Shown piece by piece: positions 1-8,218 of a DNA stretch of 64,000 nucleotides (positions are counted from its first letter, which is position 1; each line of letters starts with the position of its first letter). The stretch is from the NCBI RefSeq assembly GCF_000427665.1, contig NZ_KE386572.1, forward strand, positions 5,270,373-5,334,372, given 5' to 3'. The notes under the pieces were generated by a model, which saw only the letters and a program-made list of their open reading frames with translations, did not search any database and was not told where the DNA came from. Position numbers and translations under genes: made by a program. The stretch comes from Geminicoccus roseus DSM 18922 (GTDB taxonomy: Bacteria > Pseudomonadota > Alphaproteobacteria > Geminicoccales > Geminicoccaceae).

Positions 1-1
1 C

Positions 2-514
2 ATGGTGCTGATGGGGCGTGCGCGGCATGTCGGCCTGTTCTCGGCCCCTGGCGCCGAGGACCGCCGACGCGCCCAGGAAGCCCTCGAGCTGATCGGCCTG
101 GCCCCGCTGCAGCGGCGCTCGGTCACCACCCTGTCCGGCGGCGAGCGCCAGCTCGTCCTGATCGCGCGCGCGCTGGCCTCGGAAGCCGACATCCTGCTGC
201 TCGACGAGCCGGCCTCCGCCCTCGACTTCCGCAACCAGGCGGTGATGCTCGCGACGCTGCGCCGGCTCGTCGCCAAGCGCGGGCTCACCATGGTGATGAC
301 CACGCACGAGCCGACCCATGCCCTGGAGGTGGCCGACCGCGCGGTGTTCCTGCACGGGGCCGGCCAGGCCGAAGAGGGGCCGGTCGACGCGCTGTGCACG
401 GAGAGCAGGCTCTCGATGCTCTACGGCATCCCGATGCGGCGGCTGGACTACGGCATCGGGGCGCGCCGGTCCTCCAGCATCGTGGCCAGCTACGGATCGG
501 TCGACACGGCCTGA
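2..514 (+). CDS. ABC transporter ATP-binding protein, FepC-like (5' partial)
   Basis: This is the C-terminal two thirds of an ABC ATPase; the window edge removes the Walker A region, so the true start lies upstream. Visible are the signature LSGGERQLVLIARAL, Walker B with ILLLDEPASALD, and the switch histidine in TTHEP. The spacing and the GRARHVGLF stretch before the signature resemble ATPases of iron-siderophore, haem or cobalamin importers (FecE/FepC/BtuD group), which power substrate uptake across the inner membrane. The permease and binding protein would lie to the left and are not visible, so the substrate cannot be assigned. Confidence 0.85.
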   Translation: MVLMGRARHVGLFSAPGAEDRRRAQEALELIGLAPLQRRSVTTLSGGERQLVLIARALASEADILLLDEPASALDFRNQAVMLATLRRLVAKRGLTMVMTTHEPTHALEVADRAVFLHGAGQAEEGPVDALCTESRLSMLYGIPMRRLDYGIGARRSSSIVASYGSVDTA

Positions 515-888
515 GGCGGAGGCGGGGCGACATGGCTTGCCGTCGGGTCCCAGCGCCCGGCAGATCATCCAGGCCTTCGTCCACCAGAACGCAGAGCCGG
601 CCCGATCACGCGCGGGTTCCGGGCGCAATCCCTTCGGCAAGACGGGCACCGGCGCCGGGGGCGTACCCGGCAGGCGCGCCCCCGCGGATCGGGGCCGGGC
701 GTCAACGTCTCGTTCAGGTCTGGCGGACAAGAGTGGCGGCGGGCCGGGAGAAAGTTCCGGCCGGCTGCCTTGCTTGGAGTGCCGCATGCCGTCTCGCCGA
801 CCCAGTGCCTGGTCGTCGCTCCTGCCGCCCCCCTTTCCTTTTGCGCCCGTCTGTCCTCAGATCCGTCCGGCTTTGCGGGCAGGCGGAC
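515..888. other. Non-coding gap between ABC ATPase and hydrolase
   Basis: No convincing gene is seen in these 374 bases. A reading frame continues upstream from the hydrolase, but its translation is Arg/Pro-rich and resembles no protein family. I looked for cobalamin-riboswitch-like boxes because of the FepC-like neighbour and saw none. Several GC-rich inverted segments are present but none is followed by a T tract. Confidence 0.5.
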
Positions 889-1686
889 ATGGTGATCGAT
901 ATCGACGGGACGAGGATCCAGATCAGCTCCTGGCAACGCCCGCCCGGGCCGGGCGTGCCGGCGGTGCTGTGGCTGCACGGGGCGGGCATGGACCGGACGG
1001 TGTGGACCCTGGCGGCGCGCGACCCGGGCCTGCGCGGGGTCGCGAGCCTGGCGGTGGATTTGCCTGGCCATGGCGGCTCGGCTGGCGGGGCGCCTAGCAC
1101 GGTCGAGGACCATGCCGCCTTGGTCGGCCGGCTGCTGGACGGGCTGGGGATCGAGCGGGCGGTGCTGGCCGGGCATTCCATGGGCGGGCTGATCGCGCTG
1201 GCGGCCATGGCGGCGATGCCGGAGCGGCTGGACGGGCTGGTGCTGGCCGGGGCCGCCGCGCGGATGCCGGTGAACCCGGCTTTGATCCAGGCGGCGGAGA
1301 ACGACCTGCCGAAGGCCGCCCGGATGATCGCGACCTATGCGGTGGCCCCGGCCGGCCGGCGGGCCGCCGCCGCCACGCCCGGCGTGCGGCTGGCCGGGAG
1401 CGCGGTGGCGATGCTGGAGCGCTCGCGGCCAGGGGTGCTGGCCGCGGACCTGCGCGCCTGCGACCAGGCAGCGCCCGCGACCGGACCCTGCCCCGTGCCG
1501 GCCCTGGTGGTGACCGGGGCGCTGGACCGGATGAGCCCGGCCAAGCGCGGCGCCGAGCTGGCGGCGGCGCTGGGCGCCCGGCTGGCGCGCCTGGAGGGGG
1601 CCGGCCACATGATGATGCTGGAGCGCCCGGACGCGTTCGCCCAGGCCGTGCTGCCGTTCCTGGCGGAGGTGCGGGCAGGACGCTAA
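889..1686 (+). CDS. Alpha/beta-fold hydrolase
   Basis: A 265-aa cytoplasmic alpha/beta hydrolase. The oxyanion region is LHGAGMD near residue 30, the nucleophile elbow GHSMGG places Ser97, and the likely triad is completed by Asp213 (TGALDRM) and His240 (GAGHMMM). No lid insertion points to a particular ester or lactone substrate. The ATG at 889 is chosen because homology-like sequence (VIDIDGTRIQISSW) begins there; the frame is open further upstream but reads as low-complexity Arg/Pro sequence. Ribosome binding is weak (AGGCGG). It converges on the acyl-CoA synthetase gene with 11 bp between the stops. Confidence 0.85.
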   Translation: MVIDIDGTRIQISSWQRPPGPGVPAVLWLHGAGMDRTVWTLAARDPGLRGVASLAVDLPGHGGSAGGAPSTVEDHAALVGRLLDGLGIERAVLAGHSMGGLIALAAMAAMPERLDGLVLAGAAARMPVNPALIQAAENDLPKAARMIATYAVAPAGRRAAAATPGVRLAGSAVAMLERSRPGVLAADLRACDQAAPATGPCPVPALVVTGALDRMSPAKRGAELAAALGARLARLEGAGHMMMLERPDAFAQAVLPFLAEVRAGR

Positions 1687-1697
1687 GGCCCTGCCCT

Positions 1698-3341
1698 TCA
1701 GGAAAGGGCGCGGGCGCGCTGGCGCAGCTCGTTCTTCTGGACCTTGCCGGTGGAGGTCTTGGGCAAAGGCCCGAACACGAAGTGACGCGGGACCTTGTAG
1801 TGGGCGAGGTTCTGCTTCAGCCAGGCGGTCAGCTCGGCCGGCGGCGGGGCGGCGGCGTCGGGCTTGAGCACCAAAAAGGCGCAGGGCACCTCGCCCCATT
1901 TCTCGTCCGGCCTGGCCACCACCGCCGCCTCCATCACCGCCGGGTGGCGGTAGAGGACCTCCTCGACCTCCAGCGAGCTGATGTTCTCGCCGCCGGAGAT
2001 GATGATGTCCTTGGCGCGGTCCTTGACCTCGGCATAGCCGTCGGGGTGCAGCACGGCGAGGTCGCCGGTATGGTACCAGTCGCCGGCAAACGCTTCCGCG
2101 GTGGCCTTGGGGTTCTTCAGGTAGCCGGCCATCACGCTGTGGCCGCGCAGCATGATCTCGCCGATCGTCACGCCGTCGGCCGGGACCGGGCGCATGGTCT
2201 GCGGATCGGCCACCTGCATCTCCGGCATGACCGGGGTCCGCACGCCCTGGCGCGCCATCCGCTCGGCGCGCTCCTGAACCGGCAGGTCTTGCCAGCCCGG
2301 CTGCGGCAAACAGAAGGTGGCCGGGCCGTACACCTCGGTCAGCCCGTAGGCATGGGTGACCCGAAAGCCCATCGCCTCCATGGACTGGATCACGATCGAG
2401 GGCGGGGCGGCGCCGCCGGTCAGCACGTCCACCGGGCGGGCCAGCGCCCGGCGCGCCTCCTTGGGGCTGTGCGAGAGCATGTTCAGGATGATCGGCGCGC
2501 CGCACAGGTGGCTGACCTGCTCCTCGGCGATCAGCTGGAAGATTCGGGCGGGCTCGACCCGGCGCAGGCAGACATGGGTGCCGCCCACCGCGGTCACCGC
2601 CCAGGTATAGGTCCAGCCGTTGCAGTGGAACATCGGCAGCGTCCACAGGTAGACGCTATCCGGGCGCAGGCCGAACAGGAGGGCGTTGCCCATCGCGTTC
2701 AGATGCGCGCCGCGATGGTGGTAGACGACCCCCTTGGGGTTGCCGGTGGTGCCCGAGGTGTAGCAGAGCGAGATCGGCGCCCATTCGTCGGCCGGCAGCA
2801 CCGGCGGCGCGTCGGGATCGCCCTGGTCGAGTAGTTCCTCGTAGGTGAGCTGGCCGATCGCCTGGCCGGGCTCCTCCGGATCGACCATGTCGACCACCAG
2901 GATCGGCCGCTTCAGCCTGGCCAGCGCGTCGCGGATCACCGGGGCGAACGCGGTGTCGGTGATCAGCACCTTGCTTTCGGCATGCTCCAGGATGAAGGCG
3001 ATGGTGGCGGGGTCCAGCCGGTAGTTCAGGGCGTTGAGCACCGCGCCGGCCATGGGGATGCCGTAATGGGCCTCCAGCATGGCCGGCACGTTCGGCAGCA
3101 TCACCGAGACGGTGTCGCCCCTGCCCACCCCGGCCCGGCGCAGCGCCGAGGCCAGGCGCCGGCAGCGGGCGCGCAGCTCGCGCCAAGTCCGGCGCTCGCG
3201 GCCATAGATGCAGCCGACCCGGTCGCCATAGATGTCGGCGGCCCAGTCCAGGAACACGAGCGGCGTCAGCGCCTGGTGGTTGGCCCGTGCCCGCGGCAGG
3301 TCCTGCGCATAGATGGAGGGTGGGTCATCCGCGCTGACCAT
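1698..3341 (-). CDS. AMP-forming acyl-CoA synthetase (fatty-acid CoA ligase)
   Basis: A 547-aa member of the adenylate-forming superfamily, which activates a carboxylic acid with ATP to acyl-AMP and then transfers it to CoA. The P-loop-like motif YTSGTTGNPKGV lies near residue 195, the hinge region reads GYAEVKDRAKDIIISGGENI near 430, and the catalytic lysine is in KTSTGKVQKNELR close to the C terminus. Length matches medium/long-chain or branched acyl-CoA ligases of the AlkK/DmdB type. Substrate is not predictable from sequence. It is a single gene, 43 bp downstream of the start of the divergent-side O-antigen-ligase-like gene and on the same strand. Confidence 0.93.
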   Translation of the reverse strand: MVSADDPPSIYAQDLPRARANHQALTPLVFLDWAADIYGDRVGCIYGRERRTWRELRARCRRLASALRRAGVGRGDTVSVMLPNVPAMLEAHYGIPMAGAVLNALNYRLDPATIAFILEHAESKVLITDTAFAPVIRDALARLKRPILVVDMVDPEEPGQAIGQLTYEELLDQGDPDAPPVLPADEWAPISLCYTSGTTGNPKGVVYHHRGAHLNAMGNALLFGLRPDSVYLWTLPMFHCNGWTYTWAVTAVGGTHVCLRRVEPARIFQLIAEEQVSHLCGAPIILNMLSHSPKEARRALARPVDVLTGGAAPPSIVIQSMEAMGFRVTHAYGLTEVYGPATFCLPQPGWQDLPVQERAERMARQGVRTPVMPEMQVADPQTMRPVPADGVTIGEIMLRGHSVMAGYLKNPKATAEAFAGDWYHTGDLAVLHPDGYAEVKDRAKDIIISGGENISSLEVEEVLYRHPAVMEAAVVARPDEKWGEVPCAFLVLKPDAAAPPPAELTAWLKQNLAHYKVPRHFVFGPLPKTSTGKVQKNELRQRARALS

Positions 3342-3383
3342 GGGCTCCGCTCCCTGTTTCGGCCTTTCCTCGTACGCCCGATG

Positions 3384-4628
3384 CTACGCCGGAGCCGGGT
3401 GCGGCGACAGGCCGGATGTGGCGCGCCCATGACGGTTTGGCGCTTCCCCGGCGAGCAGGCCCACCAGCAGCACCGCGAAGGTCGCGTGGTACACGCCGTT
3501 CAGCCAGTTCTGCAGCAGGCTCTGGGCGATGGCGTCGCCGGCCAGCACGAGCGCGACCAGCCCTTCCCCGCCGGGCGGCGCTGCCTTGGCCACCGCCATG
3601 GCGCGGCCGACCACCGCCCCCAGCAGCACCAGCAGGAACGCCAGCCCCACCGGCCCGGCCTCGACCCAGAGCCGCACCGCCTCGTTGTGCGGCCAGTCCA
3701 GGATCGCCTGGCCGTCCAGATGCGGCTTGCCCTCGGCCAGGGCTGAGCGCACCGCACCCAGCCCCAGCCCGAACGGGTGGCCGTCGGCCCGCTCCAGCCA
3801 GCTCTGCACCGCCACGGCCCGGCCGGTCGACCATTCCGGCTGGCCGTCCGCGACGAGCCGGCGCCAGAGCGAATCGTCGATTAGGGTGGTGTGCAGGGCC
3901 AGGAAGGCGGTGCCCGCGAGCCCGGCCAGGACGAGGCGGCGCGTCCAAGCGGCCCGGCCGGGCGAGGCCGCGACCAGCAGGGCCGCGGTGATCGCCAGGG
4001 CCAAGAACGGGGTGCGGGTGGCGGCCAGGAGCAGCATGAGGAGGGCGCCAGCGCCCGCCACCAGCCGGAGGAGGCGGCCGATCGCACCGGTTCGGCGCCA
4101 GGTGGCGGCCGCCAGCGCCAGGTGCAGGGTGCAGAACGAGGCATGGATGACCAGCGAGCCGGAGGCGTCGATCCGGGCAATGCCCTCCGCCCCCTTGGCC
4201 AGCTCGGCCGGCCCCAGCAGGACAACCGCCAGGGCGGTCGCCAGCACGTAGAGCGCCGTCAGCCGCCAGAGCAGGCGCGGCAGGTCCAAGGGCCCGAGCG
4301 CGGCGGCGACCGGGCCAGCGGCGAACAGCGCCAACACCGGCAGGAGCAGCTTGTAGTCCAGCGGGTCGACCGGGCCCTGCAGGTCGATGAGCGCCATGGC
4401 GGCGGCCAGCAGCAGCAGCAGGGCGGGCGCGCGCATCGCCGCCGGGCCGATCCTCGGCCGGACCGAAAGGCCCAGCGCCACCAGGGCCAGCACCACCAGC
4501 AGGAACACCGGCATCCGCAGCGCGGTGATCCCCAGCCGCGCCGCCTGGTCGGCGCTCAGCATCGCCAGGGCCGCCAGCAGCACCAGCAGGCACGAGGCGA
4601 GGCGGCGGGTGGAAGGAGCGCTCGGCAT
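3384..4628 (-). CDS. O-antigen ligase/polymerase-like membrane protein
   Basis: A 414-aa polytopic membrane protein with about ten to twelve hydrophobic segments and a central hydrophilic loop (around residues 240-310, containing WSTGRAVAVQSWLERADGHP), the layout typical of the Wzy_C/WaaL superfamily. These enzymes polymerise or ligate polysaccharide chains at the periplasmic face of the inner membrane. Its start is 60 bp from the divergent nucleotidyltransferase-glycosyltransferase cassette, which supports a role in surface polysaccharide assembly. Sequence alone does not separate ligase from polymerase. Confidence 0.8.
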   Translation of the reverse strand: MPSAPSTRRLASCLLVLLAALAMLSADQAARLGITALRMPVFLLVVLALVALGLSVRPRIGPAAMRAPALLLLLAAAMALIDLQGPVDPLDYKLLLPVLALFAAGPVAAALGPLDLPRLLWRLTALYVLATALAVVLLGPAELAKGAEGIARIDASGSLVIHASFCTLHLALAAATWRRTGAIGRLLRLVAGAGALLMLLLAATRTPFLALAITAALLVAASPGRAAWTRRLVLAGLAGTAFLALHTTLIDDSLWRRLVADGQPEWSTGRAVAVQSWLERADGHPFGLGLGAVRSALAEGKPHLDGQAILDWPHNEAVRLWVEAGPVGLAFLLVLLGAVVGRAMAVAKAAPPGGEGLVALVLAGDAIAQSLLQNWLNGVYHATFAVLLVGLLAGEAPNRHGRATSGLSPHPAPA

Positions 4629-4687
4629 GGCGGTTTGTGAATATAGTCAGGCTCGACTTTAAATCAACCATTGATAGAAATAGCGGC

Positions 4688-5407
4688 ATGGACCAGACGC
4701 CGCCGATCCGCCCCAAGCGCAAGCCCTTCCCGCTCCCGACGGGCCCGCTCTGGCTCGACCGGCTGCAGCAGAGCTGCCTGGTGATCCTCCTGGTGAACTG
4801 GGTGTTCCAGGGGATGCGCGGCATGCAGCGCAAGGAACTCGGCTTCCGGCTGGGCTTCGGCGCCGCCATCGCCGCGCTTTGCGGCGGGCTGGCCGCAGGG
4901 GCGGGCCTGCCACCCTTGGCGGCGCTGGCGGTGGGGGTTTTTTCCGGGCACAGCGTCAACTTCCTGGCGAACGGGCAGTTCTGGGTGTGCGCCCGCTACT
5001 GCCGCCGCTACCGGGGCAGTGCCGCGCGGATCGCGGCAGCCAGCGTGGCGCTGGCCAGCGAGCTGGCCGCCCTGCCCTGGCTGGACGAGGTCGCCTTCAT
5101 CGGCTCACGCGCCCGCGGCGGCGAGCCGTCGGACCGCTCCGACATCGACCTGCGCCTGGTGTTCCCGCCGGGCGTTCGGGGGTGGTGGCGCACCAACCTG
5201 CTGCTGCTGCGCCTGCGCAGCCGGGCCCTTGTCCAGGGCCTGCCCCTGGACCTGTACGCCTACGACGCGCCGGACGCGCTGTTGCGCTTCGACCAGGACG
5301 AGCCCCTGCTGCTGGCGAAGGACAGCCATGGCCGGCTGCGCCGGATGTTCGCCCGGCGCGCGGTCGACCTGGAGGCGCGCCCGGCCGCGCAGCGGCGGCC
5401 GGCATGA
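4688..5407 (+). CDS. Membrane-anchored MNT-type nucleotidyltransferase
   Basis: A 239-aa protein. Residues 55-95 are hydrophobic (two probable membrane segments). From about 125 there is a minimal nucleotidyltransferase fold: GSRARGGEPSDRSDID (residues 139-154) contains the Gly-Ser motif and the paired metal-binding aspartates Asp152 and Asp154. The substrate is unknown. The ATG at 4688 (MDQTPPIRPK) is preferred; an upstream in-frame ATG at 4637 would add 17 residues. The stop overlaps the next gene start as ATGA, so it is probably translationally coupled to the Alg14/Alg13-like pair. Confidence 0.75.
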   Translation: MDQTPPIRPKRKPFPLPTGPLWLDRLQQSCLVILLVNWVFQGMRGMQRKELGFRLGFGAAIAALCGGLAAGAGLPPLAALAVGVFSGHSVNFLANGQFWVCARYCRRYRGSAARIAAASVALASELAALPWLDEVAFIGSRARGGEPSDRSDIDLRLVFPPGVRGWWRTNLLLLRLRSRALVQGLPLDLYAYDAPDALLRFDQDEPLLLAKDSHGRLRRMFARRAVDLEARPAAQRRPA

Positions 5408-5862
5408 CCGTGGAGACCAGGCGCACCTGCTTCGCCTACTCGCCGGGCGGCCACCTGGCGGAACTGCTGCGCGCCACGGACGGCATCCGGTTCACCGACC
5501 TCTACCACGTCACCTTCCGGTCCGGCCGGGATATCGGCCTGGCCGGCCAGCGCGTCCACCATGTCTGCCACCCGCGCCGCTCGGTGGCCCGCACCCTCGT
5601 GAACGCCGTGCAGTCGGCGATCGTGCTGCTGCGCGAGCGGCCGGAACTGATCGTCTCCACCGGGGCCGACGTGGCGGTGGCGACCCTGCTGCTCGGCCGG
5701 CTGTTCGGCGCGCGGCTGGTGTTCGTGGAGACCGGCGGCACGCTGGCGCCGTCCTTGACCGGGCGGCTGGTCTATCCGTTCTGCGACCTGTTCGTGGTGC
5801 CCTGGCCGGAGAAGCTGGACGCCTTCCCGGATGCGGTGCTGGCGAGCGGGCCGCTTCTCTAG
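5404..5862 (+). CDS. PssD/Alg14-like glycosyltransferase subunit
   Basis: A 152-aa protein beginning CFAYSPGGHLAELL, the Gly-rich N-terminal motif of the Alg14/PssD half of split GT28 glycosyltransferases, with VSTGADVAV and FVETGG in the places where the family has its conserved loops. Alg14-type subunits anchor and activate the Alg13/PssE-type catalytic partner, which transfers a sugar from a UDP-sugar to a lipid-linked acceptor. The partner is the next gene, 16 bp downstream. The start overlaps the upstream stop (ATGA). Confidence 0.85.
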   Translation: MTVETRRTCFAYSPGGHLAELLRATDGIRFTDLYHVTFRSGRDIGLAGQRVHHVCHPRRSVARTLVNAVQSAIVLLRERPELIVSTGADVAVATLLLGRLFGARLVFVETGGTLAPSLTGRLVYPFCDLFVVPWPEKLDAFPDAVLASGPLL

Positions 5863-5878
5863 CGGCGGGAGGCCGGCA

Positions 5879-6367
5879 ATGCTGGTGGCGGCGGTGGGCA
5901 CCTTCCTGCACGGGTTCGACGAGCTGGTGCTGGCGGCCGAGCGCAGCTGCGCCTGCCTGGACCTGCCGGGCTTCGCCCAGATCGGCCATGGCCGGGCGAC
6001 GCCCCAGGCGATCGGCTGGCAGCGCTTCCTGCCGCAGGCGGATCTTTCCGCGCGGTTCCGGGCGGCGCGGGTGGTGGTCTGCCATGCCGGGATGGGCATC
6101 GTCGGCGAGGCGATGCGCGCGGGCGCGCCGATCGTGCTGTTCCCGCGCAAGGGCGCCACCCGGGCCGGCCATCCGGCCAACGACCAGACCGCGTTCGCGC
6201 GCCGGATCGCCCTGCGGCACGGGCTCGGGCTGTGCGAGGACGGCGCCCTGCTGCCGGCGATCCTGGCCCGGGTCCTGCGCGGCCCGGCCCGGCGCGACTA
6301 CGAGCTTGCCAGCGACGTGCCCGCGATCCTGGCCGACTGGCTGAGCCGGCCGGGGCACAGGCGGTAG
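5879..6367 (+). CDS. PssE/Alg13-like glycosyltransferase catalytic subunit
   Basis: A 162-aa GT28 C-terminal-type domain starting MLVAAVGTFLHGFDELV. The nucleotide-sugar-binding stretch CHAGMGIVGEAMRAGAP lies near residues 68-84, followed by PIVLFPR. It should form a bipartite UDP-sugar transferase with the preceding PssD/Alg14-like subunit. A GGGAGG-like ribosome site lies 7 bp before the ATG at 5879; an upstream in-frame ATG at 5831 falls inside the previous gene and is less likely. Its last 70 bp overlap the 3' end of the convergent cyclase gene. Confidence 0.85.
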   Translation: MLVAAVGTFLHGFDELVLAAERSCACLDLPGFAQIGHGRATPQAIGWQRFLPQADLSARFRAARVVVCHAGMGIVGEAMRAGAPIVLFPRKGATRAGHPANDQTAFARRIALRHGLGLCEDGALLPAILARVLRGPARRDYELASDVPAILADWLSRPGHRR

Positions 6368-8178
6368 ACCCGCTCGCCCTGGAAGCGGCCGCGCACGGCG
6401 TGGTCGCCCAGGTCCTCCATCGCCGCCTCGGCCTGGGCGGCATGCACCGTGGTGCCGGTGGCCAGCACCACCACCCCGCCGGCAGGGCCGTGCTCGCGGC
6501 AAAGCTCGACCAGCCGGGCGGCCACGTTCACCGCATCGCCCACGATCGTGTAGTTCAGGCGCTCAGGGGTGCCGATGTCGCCGACCAGGACCTGGCCGGT
6601 ATGCAGGCCGATCCGCAGGCCCAGGCCGAACCGGGTGCGCATCGGGTCGTCCCGGTAGGCCTCCTGCATGGCGGCGGCGGCGCGCAGCGCCCTGGCGGCA
6701 TGATCGGCCTGGCGCTCGGGCGCGCCCCAGAACGCCATCACCGCGTCCCCTAAGAACTTGTCGACCGTGCCGCCCTCGGCGACCACGCAGGCGGTCAGCC
6801 GGGCAAAATGCTCGTTCAGCAGGCGGGCGGTCTCCCCGGCCGGCCGGTGCTCGGCCATCGAGGAGAAGCCGGTCAGGTCGGTGAACATCACGGTCAGCTC
6901 GCGCTGCTCGGAGAGCGGCTCGCTGTCGTGGCCGGCTTCCAGCAGGCGGCGGACCAGCTGGCGCGGCACGTAGGTGGCGAACGCGCCGGTCACCCGCAGC
7001 ATCGCGGTGAACGCCTGCGCCAGGTCGTCCAGCTCGCGCACCCGGGAGCGTTCCGGAGTGTCCACCTGCTCCAGCTCGAAGCGCGCCACGGCGTTGGCCT
7101 GGCCGGCCAGGTCGCGGATGGTGGCGGCCAGCCGGCGCGCCAGCAGGGCGGCGATCGCGGCGGCGGCGGCCACGATCGACAGGCCGACCAGGGCGATGGT
7201 CTGGAACCGCTCCGGCCCGACCCCGACATCGTCCAGGTTGACATAGGCGCCGACCCAGAGCGGCTCCGGCGCGAAGCCGCGCAGGTCGCGGAACAGATAG
7301 AGCAGCGGGCGGCCGCCGACCTCGCGGATGATCAGCGGCGCCTCGTCCGACCCGTCCGGCCCGTCCGACCCGCCCGGCTGGGTGGCGGCGAACGAGCCCA
7401 GGCCGGACCCGGCGACCAGGGCCTGCAGGGCCGGATCGTCCATCTCGGCCAGGCGCGGCAGGTTGACCGGGGCCGGGCCGTCGAAGCTCGGATGGGCCAG
7501 CACCCGGTTGCCGTCGTAGAGGATGAAGGCGGAGCGGATCGGCGGCAGCGCCAGGTCGCGCATGAAGCGGGACAGCCGGTCGGAGCGCAGCATCACCACC
7601 ACCAGCCCGAGATCGTCGCCCTTGCCGCGCACCGGCACCCGGTAGTTCAGGTAGGCCAGGCGCGGGTCGGTGTCGGCGGCGAACGGCGCGCCCCAGCTGC
7701 CGGCGCCGATCTGCAGCGCCTCGTCGACCGCCTGGCGCGCCTCTTCGTTGCCGGACAGGTCCAGGATCGCGACCTCGGCCGGGCGGTCGGCTTCGCGGGC
7801 GACCTGGATCCCGGTCAGGTCCGGGCGGAGATAGACCACGGTCGAGACCTGCGGGGCGGCGGCGAGCGACGCCACCAGCGTGCCGGTGATCTCGCTGGCG
7901 CCGGCGCGCCCGGCCAGCTCGCGGGCAACCAGGCGGGAGATGTAGTCGCCCTGGGCCTTGGCCGCCTGCAGATGGTCGCGGGTCCGCTCGGCCAGGGCAT
8001 CCACCACCAGCCGGGTGCCCTGGCGCAGCGGCTCGACCGCCGCCTCGCGGGCGCTGAGCAGGGCGAACACCACCAGGATCACCGTGACCAGGGCGACGAA
8101 GCCCACCGACCCGCCGATCAGCAGGCCGCCCAGCCCCAGGGTGAAGCGCGGCCGCTTCCTGTCTTCCAGCTTCCTCAC
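6298..8178 (-). CDS. Cache-HAMP class III adenylate/guanylate cyclase
   Basis: A 626-aa membrane signalling protein. A first membrane helix (about residues 18-43) precedes a periplasmic Cache-like sensor of about 280 residues, then a second helix near 330-355, a HAMP-like linker and a C-terminal class III cyclase domain. The cyclase has MFTDLTGFSSMAE (first metal Asp), KFLGDAVMAFWG (substrate Lys and second metal Asp) and YTIVGDAVNVAARL with the transition-state Asn and Arg. It therefore looks catalytically competent and should make cAMP (or cGMP) in response to a periplasmic ligand. It is convergent with, and overlaps by 70 bp, the PssE-like gene. Confidence 0.9.
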   Translation of the reverse strand: MRKLEDRKRPRFTLGLGGLLIGGSVGFVALVTVILVVFALLSAREAAVEPLRQGTRLVVDALAERTRDHLQAAKAQGDYISRLVARELAGRAGASEITGTLVASLAAAPQVSTVVYLRPDLTGIQVAREADRPAEVAILDLSGNEEARQAVDEALQIGAGSWGAPFAADTDPRLAYLNYRVPVRGKGDDLGLVVVMLRSDRLSRFMRDLALPPIRSAFILYDGNRVLAHPSFDGPAPVNLPRLAEMDDPALQALVAGSGLGSFAATQPGGSDGPDGSDEAPLIIREVGGRPLLYLFRDLRGFAPEPLWVGAYVNLDDVGVGPERFQTIALVGLSIVAAAAAIAALLARRLAATIRDLAGQANAVARFELEQVDTPERSRVRELDDLAQAFTAMLRVTGAFATYVPRQLVRRLLEAGHDSEPLSEQRELTVMFTDLTGFSSMAEHRPAGETARLLNEHFARLTACVVAEGGTVDKFLGDAVMAFWGAPERQADHAARALRAAAAMQEAYRDDPMRTRFGLGLRIGLHTGQVLVGDIGTPERLNYTIVGDAVNVAARLVELCREHGPAGGVVVLATGTTVHAAQAEAAMEDLGDHAVRGRFQGERVYRLCPGRLSQSARIAGTSLASS

Positions 8179-8218
8179 GGGCGGGATTGTGGCGGCTCGT
8201 GGACCAGGGCGGAAGGGT

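Noticed and set aside
515-888. Cobalamin or other riboswitch near the FepC-like ATPase gene
   Set aside because: No conserved riboswitch core elements could be recognised, and the following hydrolase is not a typical riboswitch target.
565-2646. 693-codon minus-strand frame across the hydrolase and acyl-CoA synthetase
   Set aside because: It is out of frame with both recognised genes and has Arg/Pro-rich composition typical of shadows in GC-rich DNA.
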